Shown: positions 7,825 to 16,544 of the stretch, piece by piece
How positions within the stretch are numbered: the first letter of the stretch is position 1
Layout of the letters: each line of letters starts with the position of its first letter
NCBI GenBank assembly: GCA_016716965.1
Contig: JADJUP010000044.1
Coordinates: 1 to 33,548 of the forward strand
Source: Sulfuritalea sp.
Lineage (GTDB): Bacteria > Pseudomonadota > Gammaproteobacteria > Burkholderiales > Rhodocyclaceae
Length of the DNA stretch: 33,548 bases
Direction of reading: 5' to 3'
Made by a program: the position numbers and the translations under genes
Notes under the pieces: model-generated
Seen by the model: the letters and a program-made list of their open reading frames with translations, nothing else
Database searches by the model: none
What the model was told of the DNA's origin: nothing

Positions 7825-7847
7825 AACGGGGGCTGCGGCCCCCGTTT
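7825..7847 (+). terminator. Rho-independent terminator of the PEP-CTERM gene
   Basis: AACGGGGGC / GCCCCCGTT forms a perfect 9-bp stem around a TGCG loop, followed by TT. It begins 22 bases after the stop codon. The short T run makes it a moderate rather than a strong terminator. Confidence 0.75.
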
Positions 7848-7885
7848 GCATTGGTGTGTCGCAAAGCTCGGGTACCCCCGTTCGA

Positions 7886-7914
7886 TTGACTTGCCCGGGG
7901 CTGCCGGGGATACT
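7886..7914 (+). promoter_or_regulatory. candidate sigma-70 promoter of the CBS-domain gene
   Basis: TTGACT (7886-7891) and GATACT (7909-7914) are separated by 17 bases, 65 bases before the start codon. The -35 box has five of six consensus bases and the -10 box four of six. Upstream lies the terminator of the previous gene, so an independent promoter is expected here. Confidence 0.55.
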
Positions 7915-7979
7915 TTGCGCCACCCGGCCGCGATGACGGATGCGAGCGCCCCGAACCCATTGCCGAAAGGTCGAGCGAC

Positions 7980-9170
7980 ATGGACACCAACAAGAAACCG
8001 ATATCCGAACTGATGACGCGCACCGTGTGCGAAGTGGCCACTGACTTCAGCGCCGAACGGATCCTCGAAGTCATGCATCGCAAGTCGGTCAGTTCGGTGC
8101 TGGTGGTCGAGGACCGCCTCACCCTGGGCATCGTCACCGAGCGCGACGTGGTGCGCAACCTCAACCGCAGCAGCGGCCTCAAGGGGCTGGCCTGTACCGA
8201 CCTGATGCAGGCGCCGGTAGTCACTGTCGAGCAGACGGAAAACTGCATGGACGTCTATCACCTGATGGGCAGCCGCCGCATCCGCCACATCGCGGTCACC
8301 GACGCCGAGGGCCTGCTGGTCGGCGTCGTCAGCGAAGGCGACATCCTGCGCGACTTTGGCATCGAGTACTACATGCGCTTCCAGACCGTCGGCGACGCGA
8401 TGACCGCCGACGCCGGCCTGCTGCCGGAAACCGCCACCGTGGCCGAGGTCGTCGCCCTGATGGACAGTGGCCGCTACAGTTGCGTGTTCGCCATCGATGC
8501 CGCGCGGCGGCCGCTGGGCGTGCTCACCGAACGCGACATCGTGCGCCTGTGCCACCTTCACCCGCATCCCGAAAGCCTGATCCTGGGCGCCACCATGAGC
8601 CACCCGGTGCGCGCCGTGGGCCGCGAGGACATGCTGCACGACGCCGTCAAGGCCATGGACCAGGCCCACATCCGGCGCCTGGCGGTGGTCGATGGCGATG
8701 GCGCCATGTGCGGCATGCTGACCCACCACGAAGTCGTCAGCGGCCTCGAAGGGCAGTACGTCAGCTACCTGAAGGACATGATCCAGCGCCAGGAGGAAGT
8801 GCTGGAAAGCCGGCAGGCCGTAGTCGGCGAAAAAGCCCTGCTGGAAAACATCCTGCGTTCGGCCACCGGCACCGCGGTGATCGCCACCGACCTCGCCTGC
8901 CGCATCGTCTATTTCAATCCCGCCGTTTCGGCGATGCCCCGCCTGCTGCCTTTCGCCGCGCCCGGCAGCGACCTGCGCGAGGTGCTGGCCGGCATGGGCT
9001 GGGCCGACAGCCGCGCGGTGCTGAAAACCGACGTCCTGCGCAACGGCAAGCTGCACAGCCAGGCGCTGGCCTGGAACGTGGGCGCCGATCGCTTCCGCGC
9101 CGAACTGCAGATGTCCCTGCTGATCGACGAAGGCAACCAGGCCCAGGGTTATCTGCTGCTGGTGCGCTGA
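7980..9170 (+). CDS. four-CBS-domain protein with a C-terminal PAS-like domain
   Basis: The 396-residue soluble protein has four CBS motifs in two pairs. They lie at about 10-62 (ending LTLGIVTERDVVRNL), 72-128 (LLVGVVSEGDILRDF), 136-190 (RPLGVLTERDIVRL) and 202-258 (AMCGMLTHHEVVSGLEG). A short helical linker (YLKDMIQRQEEVLESRQAVV) leads to a C-terminal part at about 285-396. That part reads LLENILRSATGTAVIATDLACRIVYFNPAV, the usual opening of a PAS domain. CBS pairs bind adenine nucleotides and PAS domains sense ligands or redox state. No output domain (kinase, GGDEF or HTH) is present, so it probably regulates a partner by contact. It is a single gene with its own promoter. Confidence 0.85.
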   Translation: MDTNKKPISELMTRTVCEVATDFSAERILEVMHRKSVSSVLVVEDRLTLGIVTERDVVRNLNRSSGLKGLACTDLMQAPVVTVEQTENCMDVYHLMGSRRIRHIAVTDAEGLLVGVVSEGDILRDFGIEYYMRFQTVGDAMTADAGLLPETATVAEVVALMDSGRYSCVFAIDAARRPLGVLTERDIVRLCHLHPHPESLILGATMSHPVRAVGREDMLHDAVKAMDQAHIRRLAVVDGDGAMCGMLTHHEVVSGLEGQYVSYLKDMIQRQEEVLESRQAVVGEKALLENILRSATGTAVIATDLACRIVYFNPAVSAMPRLLPFAAPGSDLREVLAGMGWADSRAVLKTDVLRNGKLHSQALAWNVGADRFRAELQMSLLIDEGNQAQGYLLLVR

Positions 9171-9188
9171 GCGTGTCAGCGCGGCGCA

Positions 9189-9213
9189 AGAGTCGGCGCC
9201 GGCGACACGGCCA
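9189..9213 (-). repeat. 3'-end element, copy C
   Basis: On the minus strand this reads GGCCGTGTCGCC then GGCGCCGACTCT, about 62 bases downstream of the SRPBCC gene stop and in its sense orientation. The GTCG/CGAC ends can pair to form a short hairpin. Confidence 0.55.
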
Positions 9214-9275
9214 AATAAGGGATGCGACGCCCGACGCGGCCGGCGAAATTCGCTGGCCTCGCCTGCTGCTGCGCT

Positions 9276-9713
9276 TTAGCGAGCGTCAAGCTTTCCCTGA
9301 GCGACCTCGACACCCAAGCGGTTGAGGTTCTGCTCGTTGGCCGGCGCGACGATGTGGCGGATGGCATCGGCCACCGCGGCATCGGCGAAAACCTGCTCCC
9401 AATGCACCTGCGTGCCGCCCGGCACGGGCGCCAGCGTGATGGTCAGCGTGAAATGCGGCAGGCAGACATGGCGGATCACGACCTGGCGCTCGACCTCGAT
9501 CTCGTCGAAGACCGACTCATTCGGATAAACCCTGCCGTCGGGGCCGATCATGTCGAACACCCATCTGCCGCCGGGCCGGAACTCGAACACATCGAACCGA
9601 TTGGAGAAGCCGTCCGGCCCCCACCATTTCGCCAGGCGGGCAGGGTCCCCGATCGCGGCAAACACCGCCGCGGGCGTGGCATCCAGGTTGCGTGTGCTGG
9701 TGAAGGTGCTCAT
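9276..9713 (-). CDS. SRPBCC / AHSA1-type START-like domain protein
   Basis: The 145-residue protein starts MSTFTSTRNLDATPAAVFAAIGDPARLAKWWGPDGF, the hallmark of the activator-of-Hsp90-ATPase-homologue branch of SRPBCC proteins. It continues with FRPGGRWVFDMIGPDG, TITLAPVPGGTQVHWEQVF and a C-terminal helix with NEQNLNRLGVEV. These helix-grip folds bind hydrophobic ligands, and in bacteria they often pair with ArsR regulators or VOC proteins. Here it precedes no regulator but lies next to two VOC-fold genes on the same strand, with 84 bases between it and the glyoxalase-like gene. The ligand is unknown. Confidence 0.88.
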   Translation of the reverse strand: MSTFTSTRNLDATPAAVFAAIGDPARLAKWWGPDGFSNRFDVFEFRPGGRWVFDMIGPDGRVYPNESVFDEIEVERQVVIRHVCLPHFTLTITLAPVPGGTQVHWEQVFADAAVADAIRHIVAPANEQNLNRLGVEVAQGKLDAR

Positions 9714-9797
9714 TGCGTGCTCCGTGTAATTCGAAGCGGGGCTGCCATCGGAATTGTGCCGGTGACGGATGCCTGCGGAAGGCGCAGGAACCCGGCG

Positions 9798-10193
9798 CTA
9801 GGCCTTGGGTCGGTGCAGCGCGCAGAGCTTGTTGCCGTCGGGATCGCGAACATAGGCCAGGTACATCGCCCCCAGGCTACCTTCGCGCAGACCCGGGGCG
9901 TCCTCGATCGACGTTCCTCCATGGGCGACTGCCGTGTCGTGGAAGCGGCGCACCTGCTCGGGTGAATCGCACTTGAATCCCGTGGTGCCGCCGTTGGCGA
10001 AGCTTGCCGGCTGGCCGTTGATGGGCTCGCTGACGCAGAAGGTCGAGCCGTCGTGCCGATAGAACAGGCGGGCATGTCCGGTCTTTGACTGGTTGCGCAG
10101 GGGCTCTCCCGCTCCCAGGACGCCGAGCACGGCGTCATAGAAGCGCTTCGAACGCTCGATGTCATTCGTTCCGAGCATTACGTGACTGAACAT
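9798..10193 (-). CDS. VOC family (glyoxalase/bleomycin-resistance fold) protein
   Basis: The 131-residue protein has the double beta-alpha-beta-beta-beta layout of the vicinal oxygen chelate fold. It opens MFSHVMLGTNDIERSKRFYDAVLGVLG and ends AYVRDPDGNKLCALHRPKA. His4 and the C-terminal DPDGNKL region are the positions that usually form the metal or ligand site. Members act as glyoxalases, dioxygenases or antibiotic-binding proteins; this one matches the generic 'VOC family' group without a known substrate. It lies 87 bases downstream of the PhnB-like gene and may be co-transcribed with it and the SRPBCC gene. Confidence 0.87.
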   Translation of the reverse strand: MFSHVMLGTNDIERSKRFYDAVLGVLGAGEPLRNQSKTGHARLFYRHDGSTFCVSEPINGQPASFANGGTTGFKCDSPEQVRRFHDTAVAHGGTSIEDAPGLREGSLGAMYLAYVRDPDGNKLCALHRPKA

Positions 10194-10280
10194 GGTGTGT
10201 CTCCCGGGTTGGTGGTTGCGAACCGTGTTTCTACCATGAGTCGCGACAGGGGGACGACCGCAAACGGACGCGGCCGCGCG

Positions 10281-10760
10281 TCAGCCGCGCCGGGCCGCTT
10301 CGATCGCCGCGATGTCGATCTTTCCCATCTCCATCATCGCCTCGAAAGCGCGCCTGGCAGCGGCATGATCCGGATCGGCGATCGCGTCAATGAGCGCGCG
10401 CGGCGTGATCTGCCACGACAGGCCCCACTTGTCCTTGCACCAGCCGCAGGCGCTCTCCTGGCCGCCGTTGCCGACGATCGCGTTCCAAAAGCGGTCGGTT
10501 TCGGCCTGATCGTCGGTCGCGACCTGGAAGGAAAACGCTTCGCTGTGCACGAACGCCGGGCCACCATTGAGGCCGAGGCAAGGGATGCCCATCACGGTGA
10601 ACTCGACCGTCAGAACGTCGCCCTCTTTGCCCGAGGGATAGTCGCCGGGCGCGCGATGGACCGCTCCCACCGCGCTGTCGGGAAACGTTTGGGCGTAGAA
10701 CCTCGCGGCATCCAGGGCGGTACCGTTGTACCAGAGGCAGATCGTGTTTCTGGCGACCAT
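10281..10760 (-). CDS. PhnB-like VOC protein (3-demethylubiquinone methyltransferase-type fold)
   Basis: The 159-residue protein reads MVARNTICLWYNGTALDAARFYAQTFPDS and later FTVMGIPCLGLNGGPAFVHSEAFSFQV. It ends with FWNAIVGNGGQESACGWCKDKWGLSWQITP and a helical tail. This is the PhnB/YjdN-type VOC group that databases label '3-demethylubiquinone-9 3-methyltransferase', a name that does not imply that activity. ATG 10760 was chosen over an upstream ATG at 10790 because GGAGAAC lies directly before it. A perfect 10-bp tandem duplication sits in its leader at 10778-10797. The function is unknown. Confidence 0.87.
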   Translation of the reverse strand: MVARNTICLWYNGTALDAARFYAQTFPDSAVGAVHRAPGDYPSGKEGDVLTVEFTVMGIPCLGLNGGPAFVHSEAFSFQVATDDQAETDRFWNAIVGNGGQESACGWCKDKWGLSWQITPRALIDAIADPDHAAARRAFEAMMEMGKIDIAAIEAARRG

Positions 10761-10777
10761 GGTTGTTCTCCATTCAT

Positions 10778-10797
10778 CAACGAAACGCAACGAAACG
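10778..10797. repeat. tandem 10-bp duplication in a 5' leader
   Basis: CAACGAAACG occurs twice in direct succession, 18 bases upstream of the PhnB-like start codon. This is a perfect duplication and may be a slippage product. Confidence 0.7.
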
Positions 10798-10832
10798 GAA
10801 TTGGATTGGTCTGTGCTGCACTACTCGCTTCC

Positions 10833-10861
10833 AAAAGTCGGCGCTGGCAGTACGGCGATTC
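10833..10861 (-). repeat. 3'-end element, copy D
   Basis: On the minus strand it reads GGAATCGCCGTACTGCCA then GCGCCGACTTTT, 40 bases after the acyl-CoA ligase stop and in its sense orientation. It follows the GC-rich palindrome at 10869-10890. Confidence 0.6.
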
Positions 10862-10868
10862 CGCAGCG

Positions 10869-10890
10869 GCGGCGGCCACGTGGCCGCCGC
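10869..10890 (-). terminator. perfect 22-bp palindrome after the acyl-CoA ligase gene
   Basis: The two 11-base arms are exactly complementary around a central CACGTG. The hairpin begins 11 bases beyond the ligase stop, the last gene of the 13-gene minus-strand array. No T run follows directly, although the 3'-end element with its CTTTT lies 8 bases on, so it may mark the 3' end of the operon transcript. Confidence 0.5.
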
Positions 10891-10901
10891 GCAGGTCCGG
10901 C

Positions 10902-12569
10902 TCAGCCCGCGGCGGCTTCCTTTTCCTGCAGCGCGCGCCACATCACCTTGCCGGTGGCGGACTTGGGCAGGGACTCGACGAATTCGACGAGTCGCGGCGA
11001 CTTGTAGGCGGCCATGTTGGCGTGGGCCCAGTCGATGATGTCCTGTTCGCTGACCTTGCCGCGCTGCGCTTCCTTGATCACCACGATGGCCTTGACGGTT
11101 TCGCCGCGATGCGGGTCTTTCGCGCCGATCACGCAGGCTTCCTGGATCGCCGGGTGCTGGTACATCAGGGCTTCCACCTCGGCCGGCCAGACCTTGTAGC
11201 CGGAGGCGTTGATCATGCGCTTGAGGCGGTCGACCATGAAGAAATAGCCGTCTTCGTTGACGTAGGCGAGATCGCCGGTGCGGAACCAGCTCTTGCCGTC
11301 GAGTTCGATGAAGGCGTTGCGCGTGGCTTCCGGGTTGTTCCAGTAGCCCTTGAACACCTGTGGCCCGCGCGTGAGGATTTCGCCGACCTCGTTGGCCGGC
11401 AGTTCGGCGAATGTGTTCGGGTCGACCACCATCGATTCGACGTCGAAGATCGGGATGCCGAGGCACTGCTTCCTGGCGCGGTCGGGCGGGTTGATGTGCG
11501 AGGGGGCGATGGTCTCCGACAGGCCATAGCCTTCGACATAGGTGATGCCCATGTCGAGCAGCTTCTGCGCGATGGCCTCGGGCATCGCCGCGCCGCCGCC
11601 GCTCATGCGCGTGATGGAGCTGAGGTCGTAGTTGGCGAGGTTCGGGTTCATCAGGAAGTCGATGATCATGGTCGGGATCGCGGTCCACGAGGTGACGCCG
11701 TAGCGCGCGATGCACTGCGCCGCCGCCTCGCGGTCCCAGCGCGGCAGCAGCACCACGGTGGCGCCGGATTGCAGCGGGCCGCTCATGCTGCCCTGCATGC
11801 CCGTGACATGGAAGAAGGGCAGCACGGCGAGGTATACCGCGTCCTGCTGGATGCCGAACCACTGGTAGCCGGCCATCAGCGTGTGCATCACCGTGCGGTG
11901 GGTGTGCATGCAGCCCTTGGGGTGGCCGGTGGTGCCCGAGGTGTAGGGCATCACGCAGAGGTCGTCGGGGCCGACGTCGATGGGGCCGGGGCGTGCGTTC
12001 GCCGCCAGCATGTCGTTCCAGGGCGTGACGCCGGGTTCGGCCAGCGCCTGGCGCGGCGCCTTGACGAAATCCGGCACCTTCATCTCGGTCGGCGCCTTGA
12101 GGTAGTCCGAGTAGGTGGCGACCAGTATCTGCTGCAGGCCCTGGCCGTCGCCGGTGCCCAGCAGCGGGCGCATCTGAGGGTAGATGTCCTGCGCCACGAT
12201 GGCCACCGTGGCGCCGGCATCCTTGACGTAGTGGCGCAGCTCGGTGGTCATGTTCATCGGGTTCACCGGGACCACCACGGCATTGGCGCGCAGGATGCCG
12301 TAGTAGGCGAGCACGAACTGCGGGCTGTTCTGCATGTAGAGCAGGACCCGGTCGCCCTTCGTCACGCCCTGGCTTTGCAGCCAGCCGGCGATGCGTTCCG
12401 CCTCATCCTTGAACTCGGAATAGCTGATCTGGGTATCGTAGAACACCAGGAAGGGCTTGGCCGGATAGCGCCGCGCCGAGACCTCGACGTTGTAAAACAG
12501 GTCTGTCTCGGGCACGGTCATGGTGCGCGGCAGGCCCTTGGGCCAGTGGGCGAAGTGGCGGCTAGACAT
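10902..12569 (-). CDS. AMP-forming acyl-CoA ligase (medium/long-chain fatty acid type)
   Basis: The 555-residue member of the adenylate-forming superfamily has the P-loop YTSGTTGHPKG at 209-219. It also has the A5-type YVEGYGLSE, the A7/A8 hinge SWFRTGDLAYV, and the catalytic lysine Lys541 in KSATGKVMWR. It activates a carboxylic acid with ATP to an acyl-AMP and then to acyl-CoA in the cytoplasm. It resembles fatty-acyl-CoA ligases. It ends the 13-gene array, 17 bases downstream of the acyl-CoA dehydrogenase stop, so it is probably the entry enzyme for the substrate brought in by the Liv-type importer. Substrate chain length cannot be read from the sequence. Confidence 0.92.
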   Translation of the reverse strand: MSSRHFAHWPKGLPRTMTVPETDLFYNVEVSARRYPAKPFLVFYDTQISYSEFKDEAERIAGWLQSQGVTKGDRVLLYMQNSPQFVLAYYGILRANAVVVPVNPMNMTTELRHYVKDAGATVAIVAQDIYPQMRPLLGTGDGQGLQQILVATYSDYLKAPTEMKVPDFVKAPRQALAEPGVTPWNDMLAANARPGPIDVGPDDLCVMPYTSGTTGHPKGCMHTHRTVMHTLMAGYQWFGIQQDAVYLAVLPFFHVTGMQGSMSGPLQSGATVVLLPRWDREAAAQCIARYGVTSWTAIPTMIIDFLMNPNLANYDLSSITRMSGGGAAMPEAIAQKLLDMGITYVEGYGLSETIAPSHINPPDRARKQCLGIPIFDVESMVVDPNTFAELPANEVGEILTRGPQVFKGYWNNPEATRNAFIELDGKSWFRTGDLAYVNEDGYFFMVDRLKRMINASGYKVWPAEVEALMYQHPAIQEACVIGAKDPHRGETVKAIVVIKEAQRGKVSEQDIIDWAHANMAAYKSPRLVEFVESLPKSATGKVMWRALQEKEAAAG

Positions 12570-12586
12570 GTCGTTTCCTTGCGCGA

Positions 12587-13810
<1,224 letters not shown>

Positions 13811-13857
13811 GGTGTGTCCTTGGTGGTTTGGTTCGTATCAGGTTAAAAAAGCTTTGA

Positions 13858-13934
13858 TCCGCAGATTTCGCAGATTACGCAGATGGATCAATGAAGGCCG
13901 AGTATTCATCTGTGAAAATCTGCGTCATCTGCGG
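13858..13934. repeat. long inverted repeat built of CGCAGAT units
   Basis: The left arm (13858-13885) contains TCCGCAGATTTCGCAGATTA then CGCAGATG. The right arm (13907-13934), read on the other strand, gives TCCGCAGATGACGCAGATTT then TCACAGATG. Each arm has three spaced GCAGAT/ACAGAT units, and the arms pair over most of about 28 bases around a loop of about 20. It fills most of the gap between the kinase and dehydrogenase genes. Similar 'CGCAGATTACGCAGAT' repeats are widespread intergenic elements in many bacteria. Confidence 0.75.
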
Positions 13935-13943
13935 AAAGCAGGT

Positions 13944-15011
13944 TCAGTGATTGGCGAGCAGGCGTTCAACTTGGCGCCAGGCTTCTTCGGCGAGGGGCCG
14001 GGCGCGCTTGCCGGTTTCTATGGCTTCGGCGCTCGACGCATTGCCCTGCAGCGCGCGGGCCATGATGCCTTGCAGGATGCCGGCCAGGCGGAACATGTTG
14101 AAGGCCATGCAGAACTCCCAGTCGCGCGGCGGGATCGGTGCGCGGCCGGTACGCTGGCAATAGGCGGCGACGTATTCGGCTTCCGAAGGAATGCCCAGCG
14201 CCGCGAGGTCGTTGCCGGCCAGGCCGCGGAACTGCCCGGGCGAGAGGCGCCAGGTCATGCAGTGGTAGGCGAAGTCGGCCAGCGGGTGGCCCAGCGTCGA
14301 CAGTTCCCAGTCGAGCACCGCCAGCATGCGCGGCTCGGTAGGGTGGAACACCGTGTTGTCCAGGCGGAAGTCGCCATGCACGATGCTGGTTTCGTCGCCG
14401 GCCGGGATGTTCTGCGGCAACCACTCGATCAGCTTGTCCATGGCCTCGATCTTCTCGGTTTCCGAGGCGCGGTACTGCTTGCTCCAGCGGTCGATCTGGC
14501 GCGCGAAGTAGCTGCCCGGCTTGCCGTAGTCGGCCAGCCCCACGGCCGTGTAGTCAACCTTGTGCAAGGCGGCGATGACGCGGTTCATCTCGTCGAAGAT
14601 CGCCGCGCGCTCCACCGGGCTCATGCCGGGCAGGGAAGGATCCCACATGATGCGGCCGTCGACGCAGTCCATGATGTAGAACATGGTGCCGATGACGGTG
14701 TCGTCGGTACACAGCGCCCAGGTCTTAGCCACCGGCACGTCGGTAGCGGCCAGCGCCGAGATCACCTTGTACTCGCGGTCCACGGCGTGCGCGCTGGGCA
14801 GCAGCTTGCCCGGTGGTTTGCGGCGCATCACGTACTTGCGCCCACCGGCGCCGAGCATGAAGGTCGGGTTGGATTGGCCGCCCTTGAACTTCTCGACCTG
14901 CAGGTCGCCGGAAAAGCCCGCGACGTGGGCTTTCATCCACGCCGCGAGGCGGCCGGTGTCGAGGCCGTCCTTCTCGGTGATCGGGCGGGTGCCCGTGTGT
15001 GCGTTGCTCAT
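13944..15011 (-). CDS. APH-type phosphotransferase (ACAD11 kinase-domain / LvaA-like)
   Basis: The 355-residue protein is an aminoglycoside-phosphotransferase-fold kinase. It shows a nucleotide loop KFKGGQSNPTF (41-51), a VMRRKPPGKLLPSAHAVDRE segment carrying the ATP-binding lysine, the catalytic loop VHGDFRLDN (211-219, Asp214 and Asn219), and the metal-binding Asp234 in LDWELSTLGHPLADF. This subgroup is tied to acyl-CoA metabolism, not antibiotics. In the ACAD10/11 fusions and in LvaA it phosphorylates the hydroxyl of 4-hydroxyacyl-CoA. ATG 15011 was chosen because it starts 3 bases before the upstream oxidoreductase's last codon region (stop at 15014-15016), giving tight coupling and a family-like N-terminus. 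It lies directly upstream of the ACAD11-like dehydrogenase. Confidence 0.92.
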   Translation of the reverse strand: MSNAHTGTRPITEKDGLDTGRLAAWMKAHVAGFSGDLQVEKFKGGQSNPTFMLGAGGRKYVMRRKPPGKLLPSAHAVDREYKVISALAATDVPVAKTWALCTDDTVIGTMFYIMDCVDGRIMWDPSLPGMSPVERAAIFDEMNRVIAALHKVDYTAVGLADYGKPGSYFARQIDRWSKQYRASETEKIEAMDKLIEWLPQNIPAGDETSIVHGDFRLDNTVFHPTEPRMLAVLDWELSTLGHPLADFAYHCMTWRLSPGQFRGLAGNDLAALGIPSEAEYVAAYCQRTGRAPIPPRDWEFCMAFNMFRLAGILQGIMARALQGNASSAEAIETGKRARPLAEEAWRQVERLLANH

Positions 15012-15013
15012 TG

Positions 15014-16009
15014 TCAGACCAGCTTCACCAGTTGCTTGCCGAAGTTGCCGCCCTTCAACAGGCTGATGAAGGCGGTTGGAGCGGCGGCGAGGCCGTTGGC
15101 GACCGTCTCGCGGTACTTGAGCTTGCCGGTGGCGACCAGTCCGCCGAGTTCCTTGAGTGCCGGCGGCCAGCGGCTCATGTCGTCGGAGACGATGAAGCCC
15201 TGCATCCTGATGCGGTTGATCAGCACCGAGCCGATGTTCTGCATCGGGTAGGGGGCGGAGTTGTATTGCGCGATAAGGCCGCAGACAGCGATGCGGGCGA
15301 AGGGGTTCATGCGCCCGAGCAGGGTGTCGAAGATTTCGCCGCCGACGTTCTCGAACAGGCAGTCGATGCCCTTGGGCGTCGCGGTCTTGAGGTCGCCGCG
15401 CAGGTTGCCGGCCTTGTAATCGATGCAGGCGTCGAAGCCGAGTTCCTCGACCACGTAGCGGCATTTTTCAGCGCCGCCGGCGATGCCCACCGCGCGCGCG
15501 CCCTTCAGCTTGGCCAGTTGCCCGACCACGCTGCCGACGGCGCCCGAAGCGGCGGTGACCACCACGGTCTCGCCCTCCTTCGGCGCGCAGATGTCATTGA
15601 GTCCGACCCAGGCGGTGACGCCCGGCATGCCCACCGGGCCGAGGTAGGCCGAGAGCGGAATCACCGAGGCATCGACCTTCTGCAGCGCATTGCCGTCGGC
15701 GACGCCGTAGAGCTGCCAGCCCAGCGCGCCGACCACCTTGTCGCCGGGGGCGAATTTCGGATGGTTCGACTTCACCACCTCGCCGGCGCAGCCGCCGACC
15801 ATGACCTCGCCGATCTCGACCGACTTGGCGTAGGACTTGGCGTCCGACATGCGGCCGCGCATGTAGGGATCGAGCGAGAGCCAGTGGTTCTTCACCAGGA
15901 CCTGGTTGTCGCCGGGCTGCGGGATGTCGCTTTCCTCGAAGCGGAAGTTGCTTTCCTCGACCCAGGCCGCGGGGCGATTGGCGAGGACGATGCGCTGGTT
16001 CTTTTCCAT
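15014..16009 (-). CDS. zinc-independent NADP-dependent oxidoreductase (CurA / leukotriene B4 dehydrogenase type)
   Basis: The 331-residue medium-chain reductase lacks the zinc ligands of alcohol dehydrogenases. It opens NQRIVLANRPAAWVEESNF, has SLDPYMRGRMSD at about 45-56, VTAWVGLNDI, and the dinucleotide motif ASGAVGSVVGQLAKLKG at about 153-169. It ends with GGLVATGKLKYRETVANGL and a FGKQLV tail. This family reduces the double bond of alpha,beta-unsaturated ketones and aldehydes, such as curcumin, 15-oxoprostaglandins and 4-oxoalkenals. Within this operon it suggests an oxygenated or enone-containing acid as substrate, which is an inference. It is packed against the kinase gene with two bases between them. 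Confidence 0.9.
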   Translation of the reverse strand: MEKNQRIVLANRPAAWVEESNFRFEESDIPQPGDNQVLVKNHWLSLDPYMRGRMSDAKSYAKSVEIGEVMVGGCAGEVVKSNHPKFAPGDKVVGALGWQLYGVADGNALQKVDASVIPLSAYLGPVGMPGVTAWVGLNDICAPKEGETVVVTAASGAVGSVVGQLAKLKGARAVGIAGGAEKCRYVVEELGFDACIDYKAGNLRGDLKTATPKGIDCLFENVGGEIFDTLLGRMNPFARIAVCGLIAQYNSAPYPMQNIGSVLINRIRMQGFIVSDDMSRWPPALKELGGLVATGKLKYRETVANGLAAAPTAFISLLKGGNFGKQLVKLV

Positions 16010-16036
16010 GGTGTCTTCCTAGTTGATGCCGGGGCC

Positions 16037-16066
16037 GAAAGTCGGCGCCGGCGCTACGGCGATTCC
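16037..16066 (-). repeat. 3'-end element, copy E
   Basis: On the minus strand it reads CGGAATCGCCGTAGCGCC then GGCGCCGACTTTC, beginning 4 bases after the thioesterase stop and in its sense orientation. It fills nearly the whole gap before the oxidoreductase start, so here the element lies between two genes of one operon. Confidence 0.6.
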
Positions 16067-16070
16067 GGGT

Positions 16071-16472
16071 TCATTCCTCGAGGCGGCGCAGCTTGAAGGT
16101 GCCGAGCGACTTGGCGATGAGTTCGCCGCTGGCATCATAGGCCTCGCCTTCGCAGAAGTAGAGCGAGCGGCCGCCGCGCAGCACCTTTCCTTCTGCAACG
16201 ATACGGCCCTTGGCCGAGCGCAGGAAGTTGAGCGACATGTCGACCGTCATCACGCCTGCCGGATGCTTCTGCTGGCCGCGCGCCGCCACCGCCATGGCGA
16301 CGTCGAGCATGGTCATGATGACGCCGCCGTGCGAAACCTCGAAGCTGTTGAGCAACTCCGGGCGCAAATCGAGCGAGATGCGCGAGCGCCCGCCCTCGGC
16401 CATCTCGGCCTTGACGCCGAGATGCTTGAGGAAGGGAACCGAGAGGCCGAAGAAGTCGGTGGCTTCGCTCAT
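16071..16472 (-). CDS. PaaI-type hotdog-fold thioesterase
   Basis: The 133-residue protein is a hotdog-fold thioesterase of the PaaI/YbgC-like group. The segment LLNSFEVSHGGVIMTMLDVAMAVAAR carries the HGG motif and the helix aspartate that form the active site. The repeated strands VDMSLNFLRSAKGRIVAEGKVLRGGRSLYFCEGEA follow. It hydrolyses acyl-CoA to acid and CoA, usually rescuing CoA trapped in dead-end esters. ATG 16472 (MSEATDFFG) was chosen because a longer frame to 16526 runs toward a G/C homopolymer tract and adds an unlike N-terminus. It lies in the catabolic array, after the SDR gene and the odd tract at 16525-16582. Confidence 0.88.
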   Translation of the reverse strand: MSEATDFFGLSVPFLKHLGVKAEMAEGGRSRISLDLRPELLNSFEVSHGGVIMTMLDVAMAVAARGQQKHPAGVMTVDMSLNFLRSAKGRIVAEGKVLRGGRSLYFCEGEAYDASGELIAKSLGTFKLRRLEE

Positions 16473-16524
16473 TGTGCCGAAACGGCTGCTTGGGTCGCCG
16501 GTGAATTCGAGCGCAGAAAGACAC

Positions 16525-16544
16525 AAAAAAACCCCCGCGGGGGG
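16525..16544 (-). terminator. possible terminator after the SDR gene, in a G/C homopolymer tract
   Basis: On the minus strand CCCCCGCGGGGG is followed by seven T. This looks like an intrinsic terminator about 70 bases after the SDR stop. The stem leaves almost no loop, and the surrounding bases (to 16582) are nearly pure G and C runs, so base-calling errors may hide the true hairpin. Confidence 0.4.

Noticed and set aside
10281..10760. 3-demethylubiquinone methyltransferase (UbiG function)
   Set aside because: This is a legacy database label for PhnB-type VOC proteins; no methyltransferase SAM-binding motif is present.
13944..15011. Aminoglycoside resistance kinase
   Set aside because: The fold is shared, but the sequence and neighbours belong to the acyl-CoA-linked APH subgroup of ACAD10/11 and LvaA.
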